Source: Amblyornis subalaris (lineage: Eukaryota > Chordata > Aves > Passeriformes > Ptilonorhynchidae). From it: 64,000 bases of DNA. Below the pieces are notes generated by a model that did not search any database, was not told the origin of the DNA, and was given only the letters and a program-made list of their open reading frames with translations. The position numbers were made by a program, and so were the translations under genes. The stretch covers positions 186,001 through 250,000 of the forward strand of contig JACAXG010000133.1 of the NCBI GenBank assembly GCA_018881555.1, written 5' to 3'. Shown here piece by piece: positions 1 to 13,852 of this stretch; position 1 is the first letter of the stretch; every line of letters starts with the position of its first letter.

Positions 1-402
1 GCTGGAAGGGACNTTAAAGATCATGCCATTCACTCGACCAGGTTGCTCAAAGCCCCATCCAGCCCGGCCTTGAACATTCCCAGGGCTGGGGCATCCCCAG
101 GTTCTCCAGGCAACCTGCTCCAGTGCCTCAGCACCCTCACTATACAGAATTTCTTCTAATATCCAATCTAAATCTACTCTCTTTCAGTTTAAAGCCATTC
201 CCTGTTGTCCTATGGACATGCCCTTGGAAGCAGTTTCTCTCCAGCCTTGTCTGTTCCCCTTATCTACCAGAAGGTGCTCTAAGGTGTCCCTGGAGCCTTC
301 TCTTCTCCAGCCTGAACAACCCCAACTCTCTCTGCCTGTCGTCATAGGGGAGGTGCTCCAGCCCTCTGATCATCTTTGTGGCCCTTCACTCCAACAGGTC
401 TA
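1..402 (-). mobile_element. CR1 LINE 3' fragment, cut by window edge
   Basis: This is the 3' part of a CR1 non-LTR retrotransposon, with its sense strand on minus. Seen in sequence: on plus it has the reverse complement of the usual bird CR1 tail, in order 'ggttgctcaaagcccca', 'ggggcatccccaggttc', 'ctttcagtttaaagcc', 'cctgaacaaccccaac' and 'gaggtgctccagccctc', ending near 'ccaacaggtc'. The order and spacing are those of CR1 across the end of its second ORF and the 3' untranslated region. The sequence starts just inside the terminal octamer tail, so the true 3' end lies left of the window. Short open frames inside it (123-347, 212-403) are antisense shadows. Substitutions and a segment shorter than typical suggest an inactive, 5'-truncated copy. 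Confidence 0.93.
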
Positions 403-3400
403 AAAGCCAGGAAGGTTTATATTATTTTTTTCATATTAATTGATATTTTCAAAGCATATTATGTAGGAATGACCCTGTCNACCATAATGAAAGTAACTGG
501 ATGATAGAATATGATTATCATTTTGTTTTCCAAGTTTAGAGATATATATGCATACATACAATGGATTTTTTAAAAACCCTATCTTATTGGGTAGCCTTGC
601 ATTTTTTTCTCCAGAGTCTTTATTTCCCCTTATAGAATGTCTATACCACTTTCCATTGAATTTCTTAAGTATAGTTTTAGATTTTGCTNGTATTTTCTGC
701 TTTTAGTGATCCAGAAGAATATCTACTGAAAATCATCCTCTATAATTATCCAAGATAGTAAAAGAAANCAATTATTTAATAGACGCCTCTCAAAGCACTC
801 CAGCCTTTTTTCNTCTCACACAGTGATTTTCTGATTGAGAACTGCAAACTACCTGCAAAATTATTTTTTTTCCTAGTTTTAGCGGTTAACTTTGCACTAT
901 AAACAGAAGACAAGTAGAAAATAAACAGAGCAAAGATGGAGGAACCGCCAAGCAGGCTGGTCTCTGGAGGAGCATAGAGGGATGGAGGAGCAGGCTCAGT
1001 GCCTCCTCGCCTCTGGGAGCTAAACCTCTCCCTCTTAGTCACTCAGTCTGGTGGGACCCTGTCACTTTGATGTGTTGTTGACATGTGAGTTTTTAAGGAG
1101 CTAGCCTGGAATANAAAAAGAGCAATTTTCTTTCTCACAAGGAAAACTTTTCTAGAAATCTACTCCACTTAAATACACTCACTTGACAGTAAAACANCTT
1201 GGCATTTCCTTGCACAAACAAACGAAATGTGAGTGTGTAAACCTCTCTGTGTTCCTCAGTAGTTAGATCATGTCCTACAGAAAGANTGAAAGAATGTCAC
1301 CCGAGCTTTTGTATCTCTTTTGCAGGTCCATTTAATTTCTGTCTATTATGAGCTGTGATTTTAATTTTAGCTTATACAGTTCCTCAACCAAGCTATTGAA
1401 TTTTCCAGTACCTCAGAAAACTGACAACTGGACAGCAAGCTGAAATTTCAATAAAATTCTGTGATTTATAAANGAGTATCATTTTTATTCTAATTTTTCA
1501 TCTGAAATGATTCCTTACTCAAAAAATATTTTCAAACACCAAAGAAAAAAAACAACTTTAAAAGTAAATGACCTTTCTGAGACAAAATGGAATATTGCAT
1601 GCCTCATTTCTGAATAGTATGATAGGAAAATGGAAAGATGAGATTTATTTTCTTCACCTTTAATGAGCCGAGTAATAGTAGGACACATGGTGAAATATGA
1701 ATAATATTTTCCCAGAGGCCATTTCCTTCTGATGCATAATGCTCTGTTTTCCTTTAGCAGCCATTAAGTTGCTTTTATATGGAAAATTCAAAGAACTGAC
1801 AGTAAGTCCTAAGTTACTGCTCAACAAATTGCAGTGGGTTTTAGAAATTTAATCTTTAAGGACCATTTATTCTGCTGCTAAAGAGTTGATTTAATAATTA
1901 AAAAAATCAAAATGTAACATTTAAAAAAACATAAATGAAAACATTGAAAATATTTTTTTCTCATACATTTACTTCCATCAACATCGTGACTATCAGCTCC
2001 TAGAGAAAAATAGAACTAAAAGTATGGAAATAATGGGTCAGTGAATTTAAAATGACCTCTTGATTTATAGGCTAACAGGTTAAAAATATGTTAATGAAAC
2101 TACCACACTGTATGTTATACAATTGCTAAAAATNTAATTTTTGAGTATTCTTACAGAAATGTTTACATTCTTCAGAAGGTCTTGATTGTCTTTACACATT
2201 AAATTTGCTATCATTAACACTTATGTCTTCTTAACCCAACCTCAGTANAATTTCAATATTGTGTCTGTTTTTTCTTCCTTCCACAGATAATGNGAGTTCT
2301 CAAATTAATTTGTCCCTGATCCTGTGAATAGTTAGCAACACAAAAAGAAATTAAATCATCAGAGGAAAAGGAATAATGGTCTTTCCATCAGGACACAAAC
2401 CTAGTCTTCCGTACTTCAGCACTTTGCTGCATTAAGATATGTAATGTTCCGAACTGGGGTGTTGTTCACTGTGTGTGACACAAGACCCTCAGACTTTGGG
2501 GCCTGGGACCTGCTTCTGTCTAAAACTTGCAGAAATTAATATCGTTTTCAGACACAAAGTTGCTTGAAAAATTTCTAACCATTTCTGCAGTTGAATGGGC
2601 TTCAGNTGTTTCTCACACAACCCAGTCATTCTAGCTTTCACTTGAAGTGTCCAAGATATAAGCTTAACAAAATAAATTTTCCTTTCCTTGACAGCTGCCA
2701 TGCTGTCAGGCCCAGAAGATAGGAATAAGGAAGTTTACATAGGATGAACACCGACAGTCTGTTTTATTCACTTTTTTTTTTAACTCTCAGCTTTCAAGAG
2801 AAGAAATTCACAAATGGTAAAAAATCCCCACAATTCCTATTAGACCAATGGTTCAGTGAGTTTCATGGTGTTCATGACACTGCTACTTTACAGGCCATAG
2901 ACAGCAAGGGCAGAAATTCAGCTTCCTCTATAGTCTGTCTAAATTTGCTTGAATACTTGAACTGCGTAAAGAAAATGTTAATTTATATGAAATACAAGTA
3001 GGTGTCCTTTTTCTATTTTTTCCCCATATTAAGCATTAGAAGAAACAAAAGAAGACAATTCTTCAAGTAAGCCACAATGGGAATGGGAATGAGAAACCAG
3101 AAATAAATAATGTAAGAGTCTCAGTGATGTTGATGCACTATCTACAGCCACCACCAACATGTAAAGATGCCTCTTTACACCNCGAGTATCAAAAGTGAGC
3201 AGACAGCTCCCAGGCAATAGACAATCTCTCAGACNGAAATTATCTTTCAGTTAAACTCTCCCTCCTGCATGATGACACCTGGTAAGACACACAGCTAATG
3301 CTTTGCTAAATAGATGCAATTTTTTTCATGTGTATGGTAAATAACAGATTTTTTTACTTTTCAAGGTACTTGNAAACAAATGTGTAGCTATAATCTCTAT

Positions 3401-6400
3401 CCTAAGTAAAGTCCTCATACAATATCTTCANTAACCATTAGAATAGGATATATTTTTCAGTTAGAGATCATCCCCCTCTTCCACTCGCCCCTTCCCCCCA
3501 GCTTTGTGGGTCTGCATTAAAAACATTTCTTAAATTTAAGGAATAAGATACAAAGGCAATGTATTTAATATTTGCCTTTAAAGACNGCACACCTAGTTTT
3601 CCTTTCATATAAACTGTAATTTTGTACTAATCTTATACCAATAACATTGATAAACATGAAAAACCCATGTGTAAAATAAGTATCTTTTTACTACTCCATT
3701 GCTGACTTTTTAAATTTTCNGGATCAGCTTTCAGTTTCAGGCGCCTTAGTGCTGTCCACTAGCAGACACCTGAAATCCCAGTCAGAACTGAATTCCTGAA
3801 CAGATGNTGTTGATTATTAAGCCCATTTATTTGGCCAGATGATTTTAAGTAAATATAGTCTTGATGGTGGNNTTTTTTTTCATTTTAAATCAATTCATCA
3901 CTGGGTTCAATTAATTTCCCTTTAAATCCTTTTCAAAGTGAAAGAACTCTAAAAGAATTGAGTCATGGGCTTCAAAGGATCACTGCTCAATTTTCATTCA
4001 GGCAATTCAGGGACAGAGACCCTGAAAAAAAGCAATTCATTGTTTAAGCCAAGAAAAAAATTCTTTCCATCGCTTTTTTGGTAGCCTTCAGTAACTAGAA
4101 AAGGTAGGTTCACACAGTAACCTTTAAATCCTATCACCAAATAAGAAGCACGAAGAAAAATACACAAAGGAAAAGATCTGCTCTGTGTTCCTTCCTCTCT
4201 TGTGTGACTGAGTTTTAATCTCGCTGCCTGGCTGCAACATAGGTTTCAAATAGCTCTTACAGGGCTGTTGCTGCAATCCAGATTCCTATCTGTGCTGTTG
4301 CTATGCTTATTATCTAACTTAAGGACTAAGTTTTTACACTGCTCCTGCTGTTTCTATTTACCCTATGATAGGTTAAATGCATGTGAACTCACCTCGGACC
4401 AGACCTAAACTGACTTGAAAATTGTGTAAAGCTGCGGGAGATATCTGTATGTTGCAATTTGTAGTATTTCACTTAATTGCAGGGACTTCTTTGGCTAGTA
4501 GAATGGGATGTCACCTGTAAAAACTGACCAAGAAAACCAAGTTAACAGTATGCTATGAATTATACCCAATTCAGATTATGAACGGTGATTTTCCAAATTG
4601 GACTTTCCCTTTTTTNCTTTTGTTTGGTTGGTTAGTTGGTTTTGTTGCTTCTTTGTTTTGCTATGTTGGTTCCAAAGTTAAATGCTGCATCTACATACCC
4701 ATTTCTAGAAAAGGCTGAAGCAGGCTTTGGTATAACTTCCCTGCAGAGAGACATCCACCTGAGGAATATCCTCTCTGGAAAAGGGAAAACTCACNCATTT
4801 CAGGTGTTATATTATATTACTTACTGGAGTGCAGGGAAATTACACACAAGAAATAAATTAGAAGAGCATGGCTAAATACTGACACAAGACTCTTGCATAC
4901 CTAATTATAGATATGTGCTAAAGTAATTGAGCTTAACTTTACAATTCTTATGTTTATTTGGGTCAATTTTATTTCATAGTCCTCATTCTTTACCTTTTTT
5001 GGTACAGAATATAACTTTTTTTGTTTTCCTCTCATAAGTGGATAGGATTTGTGACATCTCTTCAGAAACACCACTGAAATGATAAGTAATGCTTCTCCTA
5101 CCAAAATGTACACAGAAGATGATCAGTCAGCCAGGGTACACAACTGTGCAATTACAATCCCAGGGGTTTTTTGTACTGCAATACATTACTTCAAATTGTT
5201 TCGTTAGGAGGAGGGACTCTTTGGCATCAAAGTGTCGTCATAATATGTTGTAAACACTTCCTATTTTTAGCTAAGTCTATATGAAATTTGGTTTACTGAC
5301 AAGTAATATCCATCTGAAACTTTCCAGCTGCAAAGTGGTTTTCCAGTCAGTTCACCATGTCCTATTGTTTTCCATGCTGTGCTTTCACAACTGCTGTTGA
5401 TTTTGTTGAGAGAAGTTTAAGTTTCTCTAGGCCTTGCAATATGTTCCATCACCTCTTTGTAATTTTCATTATCTATTAAGAACCACTGTTGTTAAAAGGC
5501 AAGCATGTAGAAATTATTAGCAAATAGGAATCTCAAGGCATATGAGGTTAATTTAATAATGACTATACAGTATATTAGAGCTGCTCATTTGGGAACTGTC
5601 AGAAACAGCTTCACCACCCTCAACAACATAATCCTTAGCAACCTCTACAGTTTTCTTGCAGAGATATTATTTTGTGACTCAACAAGGATTCAATATATCA
5701 ATTATTTTGTGACTCAATAAGGGTTCAATNTATTAAGATATATTGCCTAAATTAGGCAGCATATTAAAAACTAATGGCAGGATAATTTCTTACAATTATA
5801 ATTTTACCTGGGGGACTGGTCTTTACTTGATTACATGATGTTGTTGTCTATTGGTTGTGTAACTTATTTACAGCTGATAGTGAAAACAAATAGCCAATGA
5901 ATAATTATCTCCCAATTAAGTGTGATGGGCAGACACATACTCAACGTCCTCAGCACTCACAACACTTCTCCTTCCCCTACACTGACTACCTCCATCCTTC
6001 TATGTGCCATACTGGGTGAGGGACACACAAACATCCACTTGTTCAAAACTTCATGTATTATGAAATTTACACATTGACAGGAGAGTCACAATTCCAGTGG
6101 GCACTCAGCATATGTTTGTTGCTGTGTTGGAAGGAAGTGTAGGAACTAGGAAGATGGGACAGAATAGCAGCCACCTCCAGATGCAGAGATTTACTTAGTC
6201 TGCAGCAGCCACTGTAAACTGTAAGGAAGAGGAAGGACATCTCTTTTTGGAATGTTCATGCTAAAGAAATTGGCCTTGTCCAGCTTTGCAGTTTGAGCAC
6301 ATTGTCTCTATCTTCNTGGGATCTAATCTTCAAATCAAGATTTTTGTCAATATTTCTACAGATGAGAACCATTTTCAGAACTAATCAGAGGGTCACTTCA

Positions 6401-8095
6401 CAGCAACCCTTCAAGGGCTGCTTTTAGTGCATAACCTAAGGAGAGGTAAAAGGTAAAGTGGAATTTTATGTGGGGGATTGTCGTCTTTCCTCACTTCTTC
6501 AATGAGTTTTTTCATTCAGATGTTTGAGAAAATGAGACTGTTTGAAGCGTTTAAAACTATAATAATTAAACTGTTAAACTGATACAAGCATATGGTTGCA
6601 TATTTAATACCTCAAAAGTTTTTACTTTTTAAAACCTTTGCAATGAAGATTGTACTAAGCTGTATGAGGAAGATTGTGATTAATTTTATGGATTGCACTG
6701 GACAAGGCTTGATTTACTTGCTGAACTCCATACTATAATAAAACTTTCACTGCATATTTGATGACATGGAGTGCCATTTTACTGGCTTGTGCTGATTGCT
6801 GTCTGTGGTTCTTCAGTTTTCAGAAAAACCTTTTGGCATAGACATGCATTCCTCATGGGAAATGCATAAAAAAANGAGAGACCTTATTGAAGGCATATGT
6901 ATTTAAGTGGAAACTCTAACCATTTCCTTCAGAGCTTCCACCTGCTAATAACAGTGGACTCTTCTGGTTTGGTTTTCTTTTTACTTTTGAAATTAACTGC
7001 AGAACTGCAGTGCAAAACTCCTCCATATTTGAGGAGCTGCAATGGAAGAGGCATCTACTGTCTAAATTTGCCTTTTGTTTTCTATTTCCCTCCTGCTGCC
7101 CATGTATGTGCAGAGATGTTCTAGGGTTGATTTAGCTATTCCTTAGATTTGGAATCAGTGAATGAGAAGTTAAAAAACTTACATGGCATGGAATGAAATG
7201 GGTACTTCCAGAGCATCAATTCTTTGACCCTTTAGGCAAACATCATGGATTGAGATTAATTGCCCTCTCTAGAGTCTTACTTCTCTTCATGGGATAGGAT
7301 GGAAAAGCACAACGACTAAATTAAATTTAGATATATAATTTTGGATACTTAGGGTAGTTATACTGCACTCTTTGATCCAACATATTTTTATAATATATTT
7401 TAATCTTCTAAACACCCGCACCAGNCTCTTTCTTCTCACTATATGCACACTGTATCTTTTTTTTATCCGAACCGGAATGCTCACATCTCTTGGGATAATC
7501 TTTTATTTGTGTTTCTGTTAGCAAAAATTCAGATAATATTTTACCTTCAGTAAAAACTCAGCATAGTTGCATGCTCTGATTAGGAGTTTGACTTGATGGC
7601 TCTGGAAACAAGAGAAGCTGAAAATGTATGCATTTTAATATTATGGCACCATTTTATTCTAGAAAGGCTGCAAACATCAACTTATGTGTCTTGAAATAAA
7701 TCCAGTACATAGGTCATTCTGTGTTAGAAAAATTATAAGTTATTTTAAATCACCTTTTAGTGAAAAACAATCACTGAAGAACTACCTGACTAAGAAGCAC
7801 TGTCAAGAATTCTGTGCAAAAGATGATTTTGTGATATTATAATTTGTNTGAAAGTAGTACCTTTTTCATAGATGATGTGCAAAATTTTTCTCTGACAGAT
7901 GGCATGCACATTCGGTCTATAATTACATGGTCACTTAGATGCAACACAAGTTTCTGATCCCACCTGTTCCCTCTTTATTTCTTTTGCCTGTTAGTGTTAT
8001 TTCCCTTGTACCAGGTCTTTGTGTGGCTAAAGAAGGAGCTGTATCTAGGTGAAAATTAACTCTAAAAATACTCTCTCTTTTCCTGTGGATCAGTA
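403..8095. other. AT-rich unique sequence, no supported gene
   Basis: No gene, RNA or interspersed repeat recognised. A more GC-rich pocket lies at about 935-1075 without a recognisable motif. A two-copy tandem duplication is at 5666-5735. Single Ns are densest in the first 4 kb. The open frames here are all under 90 codons and have no recognisable family or codon pattern. A weak mini-exon shape at 1758-1801 is described under the rejected items. Confidence 0.7.
5666..5735. repeat. Two-copy 35-bp tandem duplication
   Basis: Two adjacent copies begin with 'attattttgtgactcaa' at 5666 and 'attattttgtgactcaa' at 5701, and continue as 'caaggattcaatatat' and 'taagggttcaatntat'. The period is 35 bp. 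The copies differ at only a few bases, so the duplication is probably fairly recent; replication slippage is the simplest explanation. Confidence 0.85.
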
Positions 8096-8575
8096 ACTCA
8101 ACTTATTGTGCAGAGGTCTAAAAGAGGACAAAACAGTGAGTGTTGGGAGCAAGGCCAGAGTGACATTTCCAAGCTGTTTTCCAGCTGATTGTCCCTGGGC
8201 CTGTACTGTGCCTGGGGTTATTTTTCCCAGGTTCTGGACTTGGTTGTTTCCCTTGTTGAACTTCATCAAATTCCTGACTACCCAATTCTCCAGCTTGTCC
8301 AGGCCCCTCTGAATGACAGCACACCCATCTGGTGTAGCCATCTCTCCTCCCAGTTTTCTATCATCTGCAGACTGCCCTAGGGTGCACACTGTCCCATCAT
8401 CCACATAGTTAATGAACAGGTTATAATATTGGCCTCGGTAGCAACCTCTAGGACACACCAGTCCTTGTCTGCAGCTGGACTTTGTGTTATTGATCAGTAC
8501 CATTTGGGACCAGCTATTCAGGCATGTCCAATCCACCTCACTGTCCACTCATCTAACCCATATCAGCATCTACAA
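8096..8575 (-). pseudogene. CR1 reverse-transcriptase remnant, frameshifted
   Basis: This is an internal fragment of the CR1 reverse-transcriptase ORF, read on minus. Translation of the minus strand at 8090-8548 has 'NLFINYVDDG', 'ADDRKLGG', 'GCAVIQRGLDKLENW' and 'NLMKFNKG', which line up in order with the 'N.FIND.DDGI..FADDTKLGG......IQRDLD.L..W...N.MKFN' stretch of CR1-type reverse transcriptases. The catalytic box is degraded: the usual phenylalanine before A-D-D is replaced (Q-S-A-D-D). Upstream, the usual G-V-P-Q-G-S motif is corrupted. Near 8220 the homology moves to another minus frame ('GKNNPRHSTGPG'), so there is at least one frameshift. The copy has no 3' tail. It is a dead fragment; the 152-codon frame is not a host gene. 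Confidence 0.88.
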
Positions 8576-10290
8576 AAGAAGTTCAATCCTTCTATCTACG
8601 TGTGGTATAACTGGACACCCTGCAATTCCCTTCAGCCTACTTAGAGGTTATTAATATTATTAGTAAACACAGTATTCCCTTTTGTTCTGGTTTCCGTGCA
8701 GAGATTTATCTTGGTTTTTTATTATTATTTTGTTCCCTGCTCTTTTTTTTTTTTAATTTATTTTATTTTTACCTCCAAGTGAGACCCTACCAAGCTGATA
8801 ATATAAATTCAAGAGGCAACAGTTTTTTAATGGTCCTTTTTACTTCTCTTTCATTGCAGTGCCCATGGCATCTGAGTAGTTTCCTGTTGGTGACATTGAA
8901 GAGGTCTCTGCTGCCTGAGAGGGAGCGAGGTTGGTCTTTGGTGCTGCACTGCATGCAAATATTCAACTACAGCCACATGCTCCACTGTTTCAGGAGACCG
9001 AGTACAATATTAAAGCAAAGAAATACAAACAATCCTTGTCTTGTATTATCCCTTGCCAATCTATCTTAGGGCAGAAAAAGTATTTTTAGAAGAACATACC
9101 AAACAAAATAATTTGTGAACTCCTTTTTCTTTTTTCTTTACCCTTTAGAGAATGCAGACTGCTTTACAAACAGCAATAGATTTCATAAGCTTCAGCTTTG
9201 CTTATGGTAGAAGAATACAAAATGTTGACTTTAGGAACCTGGCTCTTTTTATCAAAGATGTTCCTGCATACTGGATTTATAAATGAATGAATCCAGATGG
9301 ATTTTTATCTTAGCTTTCACCCTGATGCTATTTCATTCAGATATCATGAAAGAAACAGTAAGCTGGAGAGTCTTACNTGGTTACCAGAGGAGAAAGTTGT
9401 GTTTCACTGTATTGACTAAAAATATACATTATTGGCTGAACGGTATACGTCTGTAAGTCCTATCCCTACATTTAAGAAATAACATAGCCATCAGTAATAG
9501 TAACAGGACTCGTCCTTAGCTGCACTGTGATTTTTTTTTCCTTTCTCCAAATAGCTCTCCTCAAAGTAGCATAAACAACTTATTTTCTAATTTTCATGAA
9601 ATAATGTTCTATTTACAATATTATAGAATAGCATTAGGCTGTATTAAATATTAGAGAAAATGTAAGTATGGCTGTCCTGAAATTAATTTTCTTAATTTTC
9701 AGTCTACAGCTCCTGGCAAAATGGTGACCTAGAGAATCCTCTCCAGCAGAACTCCCCTTAGCAAGAGCTCTCATCAACTAACCAAAATCAATCACTTTTT
9801 GAAGTGAAAACATTCAAACAGTTCATCAGTGCAGGCTAAACAATGAAACATGCTAAGAGAAAACCTTCTAACCCAAACAAGATACAAACAAATGAGCCCT
9901 TGGTTTCACAGGCATCTCTGAATCAATATTCGCAGAAGAATAATTAGCCATTATTTTCCAGCAGCTGTTGGCATTAATAAAATTTTCTGTAGAAGGAGGA
10001 GATAGACAAGTGACAGTAAATGTTGTTTACAGATATTTATGTGTTAATTGAGCTATGTGTGGACTGAGTTTGTCTTGCTTACATAACCATTAAGTGAGTA
10101 TTAGGTACATAATCACATTTTCCCCACTACATATTTTATTTCATTTGAATCTGGTTGCATGTTTACTACTTAAATGTAAGCACTTTAATTTCAAGTCCAT
10201 TTTCATTATTTGAAGATGAAAGGTGTGTGGTGACTTTCACTTGAACTGTCATGGTCTCAGCTCCTTTTTTCAGTCACAGATCCTAGAAAA
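8576..10290. other. Unique AT-rich sequence
   Basis: Nothing recognised apart from a T-rich, low-complexity run at about 8735-8780. The 96-codon plus frame at 8779-9069 has no recognisable domain. Confidence 0.65.
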
Positions 10291-10465
10291 AATCACAGAA
10301 TCACAGAATCGTTTAGGCTGGAAAAGGCTTCTTCAGTCATTGAGTTCAACCTTTGACTGATCACCACCTTGTCAATTAAACCATAGCACTAAGTGTCACA
10401 TCCAGCTGTTTCTTGAACACCTTCAGGAACAGTGGCTCCACCACCTCCTGGGCAGTCCATTCCAA
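10291..10465 (-). mobile_element. CR1 LINE 3' end, short 5'-truncated copy
   Basis: On plus it begins with the inverted octamer tail 'aatcacagaatcacagaatc', followed by 'gtttaggctggaaaaggctt' and a line of CR1 3' untranslated sequence ending near 'ggcagtccattcca'. The sense strand is minus and the true CR1 3' terminus is at 10291. It differs in sequence from the CR1 at 1-402 and 13534-13852 ('gaaaaggc' rather than 'ggaag...cctta'), so it belongs to another CR1 subfamily. Confidence 0.92.
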
Positions 10466-13400
10466 AGGTTTTTTTGCAGGAGCACAGATGCACATTTTGG
10501 CATGTAANAGAAAATATAATCTTCGGATTAAACTGTGTAATTGTTAGTTTGGCACCAGGCATGCCAAAAACTATACCACCAAGACAGATGATCAGAGGCA
10601 CTTGACTTTCCAACTTCCAAATAAGTGTCCACAGGCTCTACTACCCCAACAGAACAGGGTAAAGCAGGAAAGAAAAATTCTCTAGAAACAAAAGAAATGA
10701 AACAATTTTCTAAGTGAGTTTTCATTTCTAAAAATATCTTAATTTATTCTTATATACTTTTAGATTTCATTGTTCTTGTGCAGATTATTCTGACGTTCAC
10801 AAATGCCATTAAGATTAATAACTATTAGCACAAAAAGAATAGTCATGGAATGTTAGTGCTATCTATTATGAATTAAAATAGAAATTAAATTAGTTATTTG
10901 TTAAGTCACATTTTCTCCCCTGGTGCACATCATACCCAACAGCACCTGTTTCTCATACAGTTTTTCCACTTACTTGTGAAAAGTCTATGGAGAAAAAAAC
11001 CTAAAGTTTTTTTGAAAAAAACCAAAAGTTTTTTTAAAAAAACCTATAGTCTTTTTTAAAAAAGGCCTGTCACACAGTGTCTAGCACTTCTACCAAGTGT
11101 AGCTGACACTTCCATAGTTTGATAAACCTTTAATCATATTTATGCAGCATCTTCATCAGTGATACCCTCATTACGTCATCTCAGCAGTGAATTATTTACA
11201 CATTTTAAAATTACACAAAAAACCTTGGCATGTGAAAATTAAAATACTCCAGGATATTTAGATCTGAGGCAATGAAATGTATAGTACTAGCTGTTCTGGC
11301 AGAAAAATTGCATACGGATGTGAGACATCCAAGATCAACATGCAGAGAACCCTGGTCATTTATAAAGTACCTTTCTTTTGTGTACAATCATAGGCCTTTC
11401 ATTCATCACTCACTCCTCCTTCTGAAAATGAAACTTAAAAGTGCATTCACTCCCTTAAACTTATCAGAGACATTTACAGTGCTGGAGATGCTTTTCACTC
11501 TAAGAAATTTCACTGTACAGGAATTCCTGGTAACATAGCCAGGCTTTCCAGGTTCTCTGTTTCCTAGTGAGGATGAATATTTTTTTGTGTGTGTGTATGA
11601 ACACTGATTTATATGCACACTGATTCATGTGGTATTTATTTTTATGGACCTCCAACAGTCACACTCATGACAGCCAACAGCCAAGAGAGTACGTCCTCCC
11701 AGGAACAAATCTAAAAATTGGCAAAAACATATGTTTCTTCCTATCTTGTCAAATTAATAAGTATTTGTACAAAAGTTTGAAATTAAACAGTTATTTATAA
11801 ATAATCAGCATTAATAGCATAGGAAATGGCTTTACATATTGCTCTGAGCTGTAAGAGTTTGTAAATTTTGTAAGACATTTCATCCAAAGTTTAAATCAGA
11901 GACTCTAGAACACAAAATTTTCTAACAGATTATAATGAGATTATGAGANCAATGTTATTGTGCTGTTTACTATTGCTTGCAATTCGTATTCATTATGAAT
12001 TACTACTTTCGTGCCTTCAGGAACACAGGAACTTACATCAATCCTGGATATCCCACCATAAACTAAAAAATGCACTGAAAGAACTTTAGAAACTGTTGAT
12101 GTGCTGCTGTTGGGCTTAGGAAAGAACTGGAAGAAAGGTAAAGTTGCCAGCACTGCAACTACTGAACTAAAGCGTGTCTATGGGGTCTACTGGGCAGTCT
12201 CACCTAGAGCTCAGATAATACTAATATAAAATACTTTTCTATGGAAAGATTCCTCATACAAAAAATTTCTTAGGAAGGTTTATGTCCAAGAGACCTTCAA
12301 CTTTTTTCCNGAGAGCAAGTTCACTGGGCTGTACTGGAAATAGATCTGAGATATATTTATATCTGCGTACACAAATTTCCCCACCCCCATTTTGTGAACC
12401 CAAATAAACTCTCCAGCAAAAAAAAGACATTTCTTCTGGGTGCCAAGTTGCATCACTTGCTTTTTTGGGTATGGGGATACNAGCACATTCCAGCCACAAG
12501 GATTGTTGTGTTAAGGACTGACGTATTGCTGTTGGCACTGTTGCTCAAAGCAGGGACAAGAGTAGCCTGCCATTCTCCATAAATTACACTACAAGAAAAT
12601 GACTTTCAGCCCAGCTATAAACAGACAATTATGAGAAGTTATGCATTGCCATCCTCAGGCTACCAGTGGTACTAGGAGAATGAGTCTGTAATGAGCAACA
12701 CATACTGACAAGTGTTTTGAGTTTTGTAAAATATGTTAACTGTAAATTGCCTTCAGATTCAGGAAAAAAAAAGAGTGTACAGAATTTAATGTAGAGAAAG
12801 TATGCGCATGGCAATAGTTATTGTCAAGTGTTCAAATCTGGAGAAAAGTTCTTTTCCTGAGTAGCATGATATGACTGTTCCTATCGAGCAAAATATTCAG
12901 CAGAAGAAAATATATGGGATCTTGCCTTTCCCAGAAGCTGGATATGAACACTTTTAGTTTAGAGAGGACAACTGTTCACAACACATCAGGAGTCTGCTCC
13001 TTCTCATCTCACTGTTTATTCTCACACAAGAACTCTACCACAAATATGTAAATTATAAACACCCCCCCTCACAGACAGAGTCTTGCATTCACTGTTAGAA
13101 AAATGTATACAGTAATTCTCCTCTCTTTTTTTCCCCCCAAGTTCTTCATTAAAAGGACATTTCTGAGTGATGTTAACTGGAACAGGAGTTTGAACCTTGA
13201 CCTTCAAGGTTTTGTTTTGAGATATATGGTGCAGCAGAGACAATCTTGCTTCTTAAAGAGATTAAATTCTGAAACACTTTTTGTCCCTATTTGCATGTCC
13301 CACTATCAAGGATAAATAAGACATTAATAATCCAGAGACCCCAGAGGTCAAAATTAATCTAAAAATTAATGGGATGTAACTAGACTGTTAAATGAATACA

Positions 13401-13533
13401 GAACCTACTAGCCCTGCGTATAATACACAGGAAGATTTTTAAAACTGTTCAGCTTTCCTTACTTCTGTTACTGACGTAAGAAGTTACTTCTGAAGCCAAA
13501 GACATGAAAGGCTGATCCTTTCCTTTTTCTTAT
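10466..13533. other. Unique sequence with one A/T tandem array
   Basis: No gene supported. It holds the homopolymer-rich tandem array at 10993-11065. Several open frames of 60-95 codons overlap each other on opposite strands (for example around 11272-11618 and 12254-12582), as expected by chance in AT-rich DNA. Confidence 0.65.
10993..11065. repeat. Tandem array of A-run/T-run units, about 22 bp each
   Basis: Three full units of 21-22 bp and a partial fourth. Each has seven A, 'cc', a short variable core (taaag, aaaag, tatag) and a run of six or seven T. Because each unit starts with A and ends with T, any unit's T-run can pair with another's A-run, so the array could form alternative hairpins. 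Confidence 0.85.
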
Positions 13534-13852
13534 AATCATAGACTCATAGAATCATGGAATGGTTTGGGTTGGAAGAAACCTTAAAGATCACCTAGTTCCA
13601 ATCCCTCTGTGGGCAGGGATGCCATTCACTAGATGAGGTTGCTCAGGGCCTCATCTACCTTGGCCTTCAAAACTGCCAGGGATGAGGCATCCACAACTTC
13701 TCTAGGTAGCCTGTTCCAGTATTTCATCACCCTCTGAGTAAAGAATTCCTTCCTAAGCATCTAATTGAAACCTAGCTTCTTTCGGTTTAAAACCATTGCC
13801 CTTTGTCCTGTCACTATCTGCCCATATAAAAGGTCCCTTTCCCTACNTAAAA
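13534..13852 (-). mobile_element. CR1 LINE 3' end
   Basis: Plus strand begins with 'aatcatagactcatagaatc', the inverted octamer tail, then 'atggtttgggttggaag', 'ccttaaagatcacctag', 'ggttgctcagggcctcat', 'aggcatccacaacttctc', 'aaagaattccttccta' and 'ggtttaaaaccattgcc'. These are successive landmarks of the bird CR1 3' region. The sense strand is minus. The copy is 5'-truncated near 13852 and covers much the same part of CR1 as 1-402, with which it shares most landmarks. Confidence 0.95.

Noticed and set aside
1758..1801. 44-bp mini-exon shape between 'cctttag' and 'gtaagt'
   Set aside because: Too short to assess; one of three frames open; no supporting neighbour exon nearby.
8090..8548. 152-codon minus open frame as a host gene
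   Set aside because: It is CR1 reverse-transcriptase debris; the homology changes frame and the catalytic box is altered.
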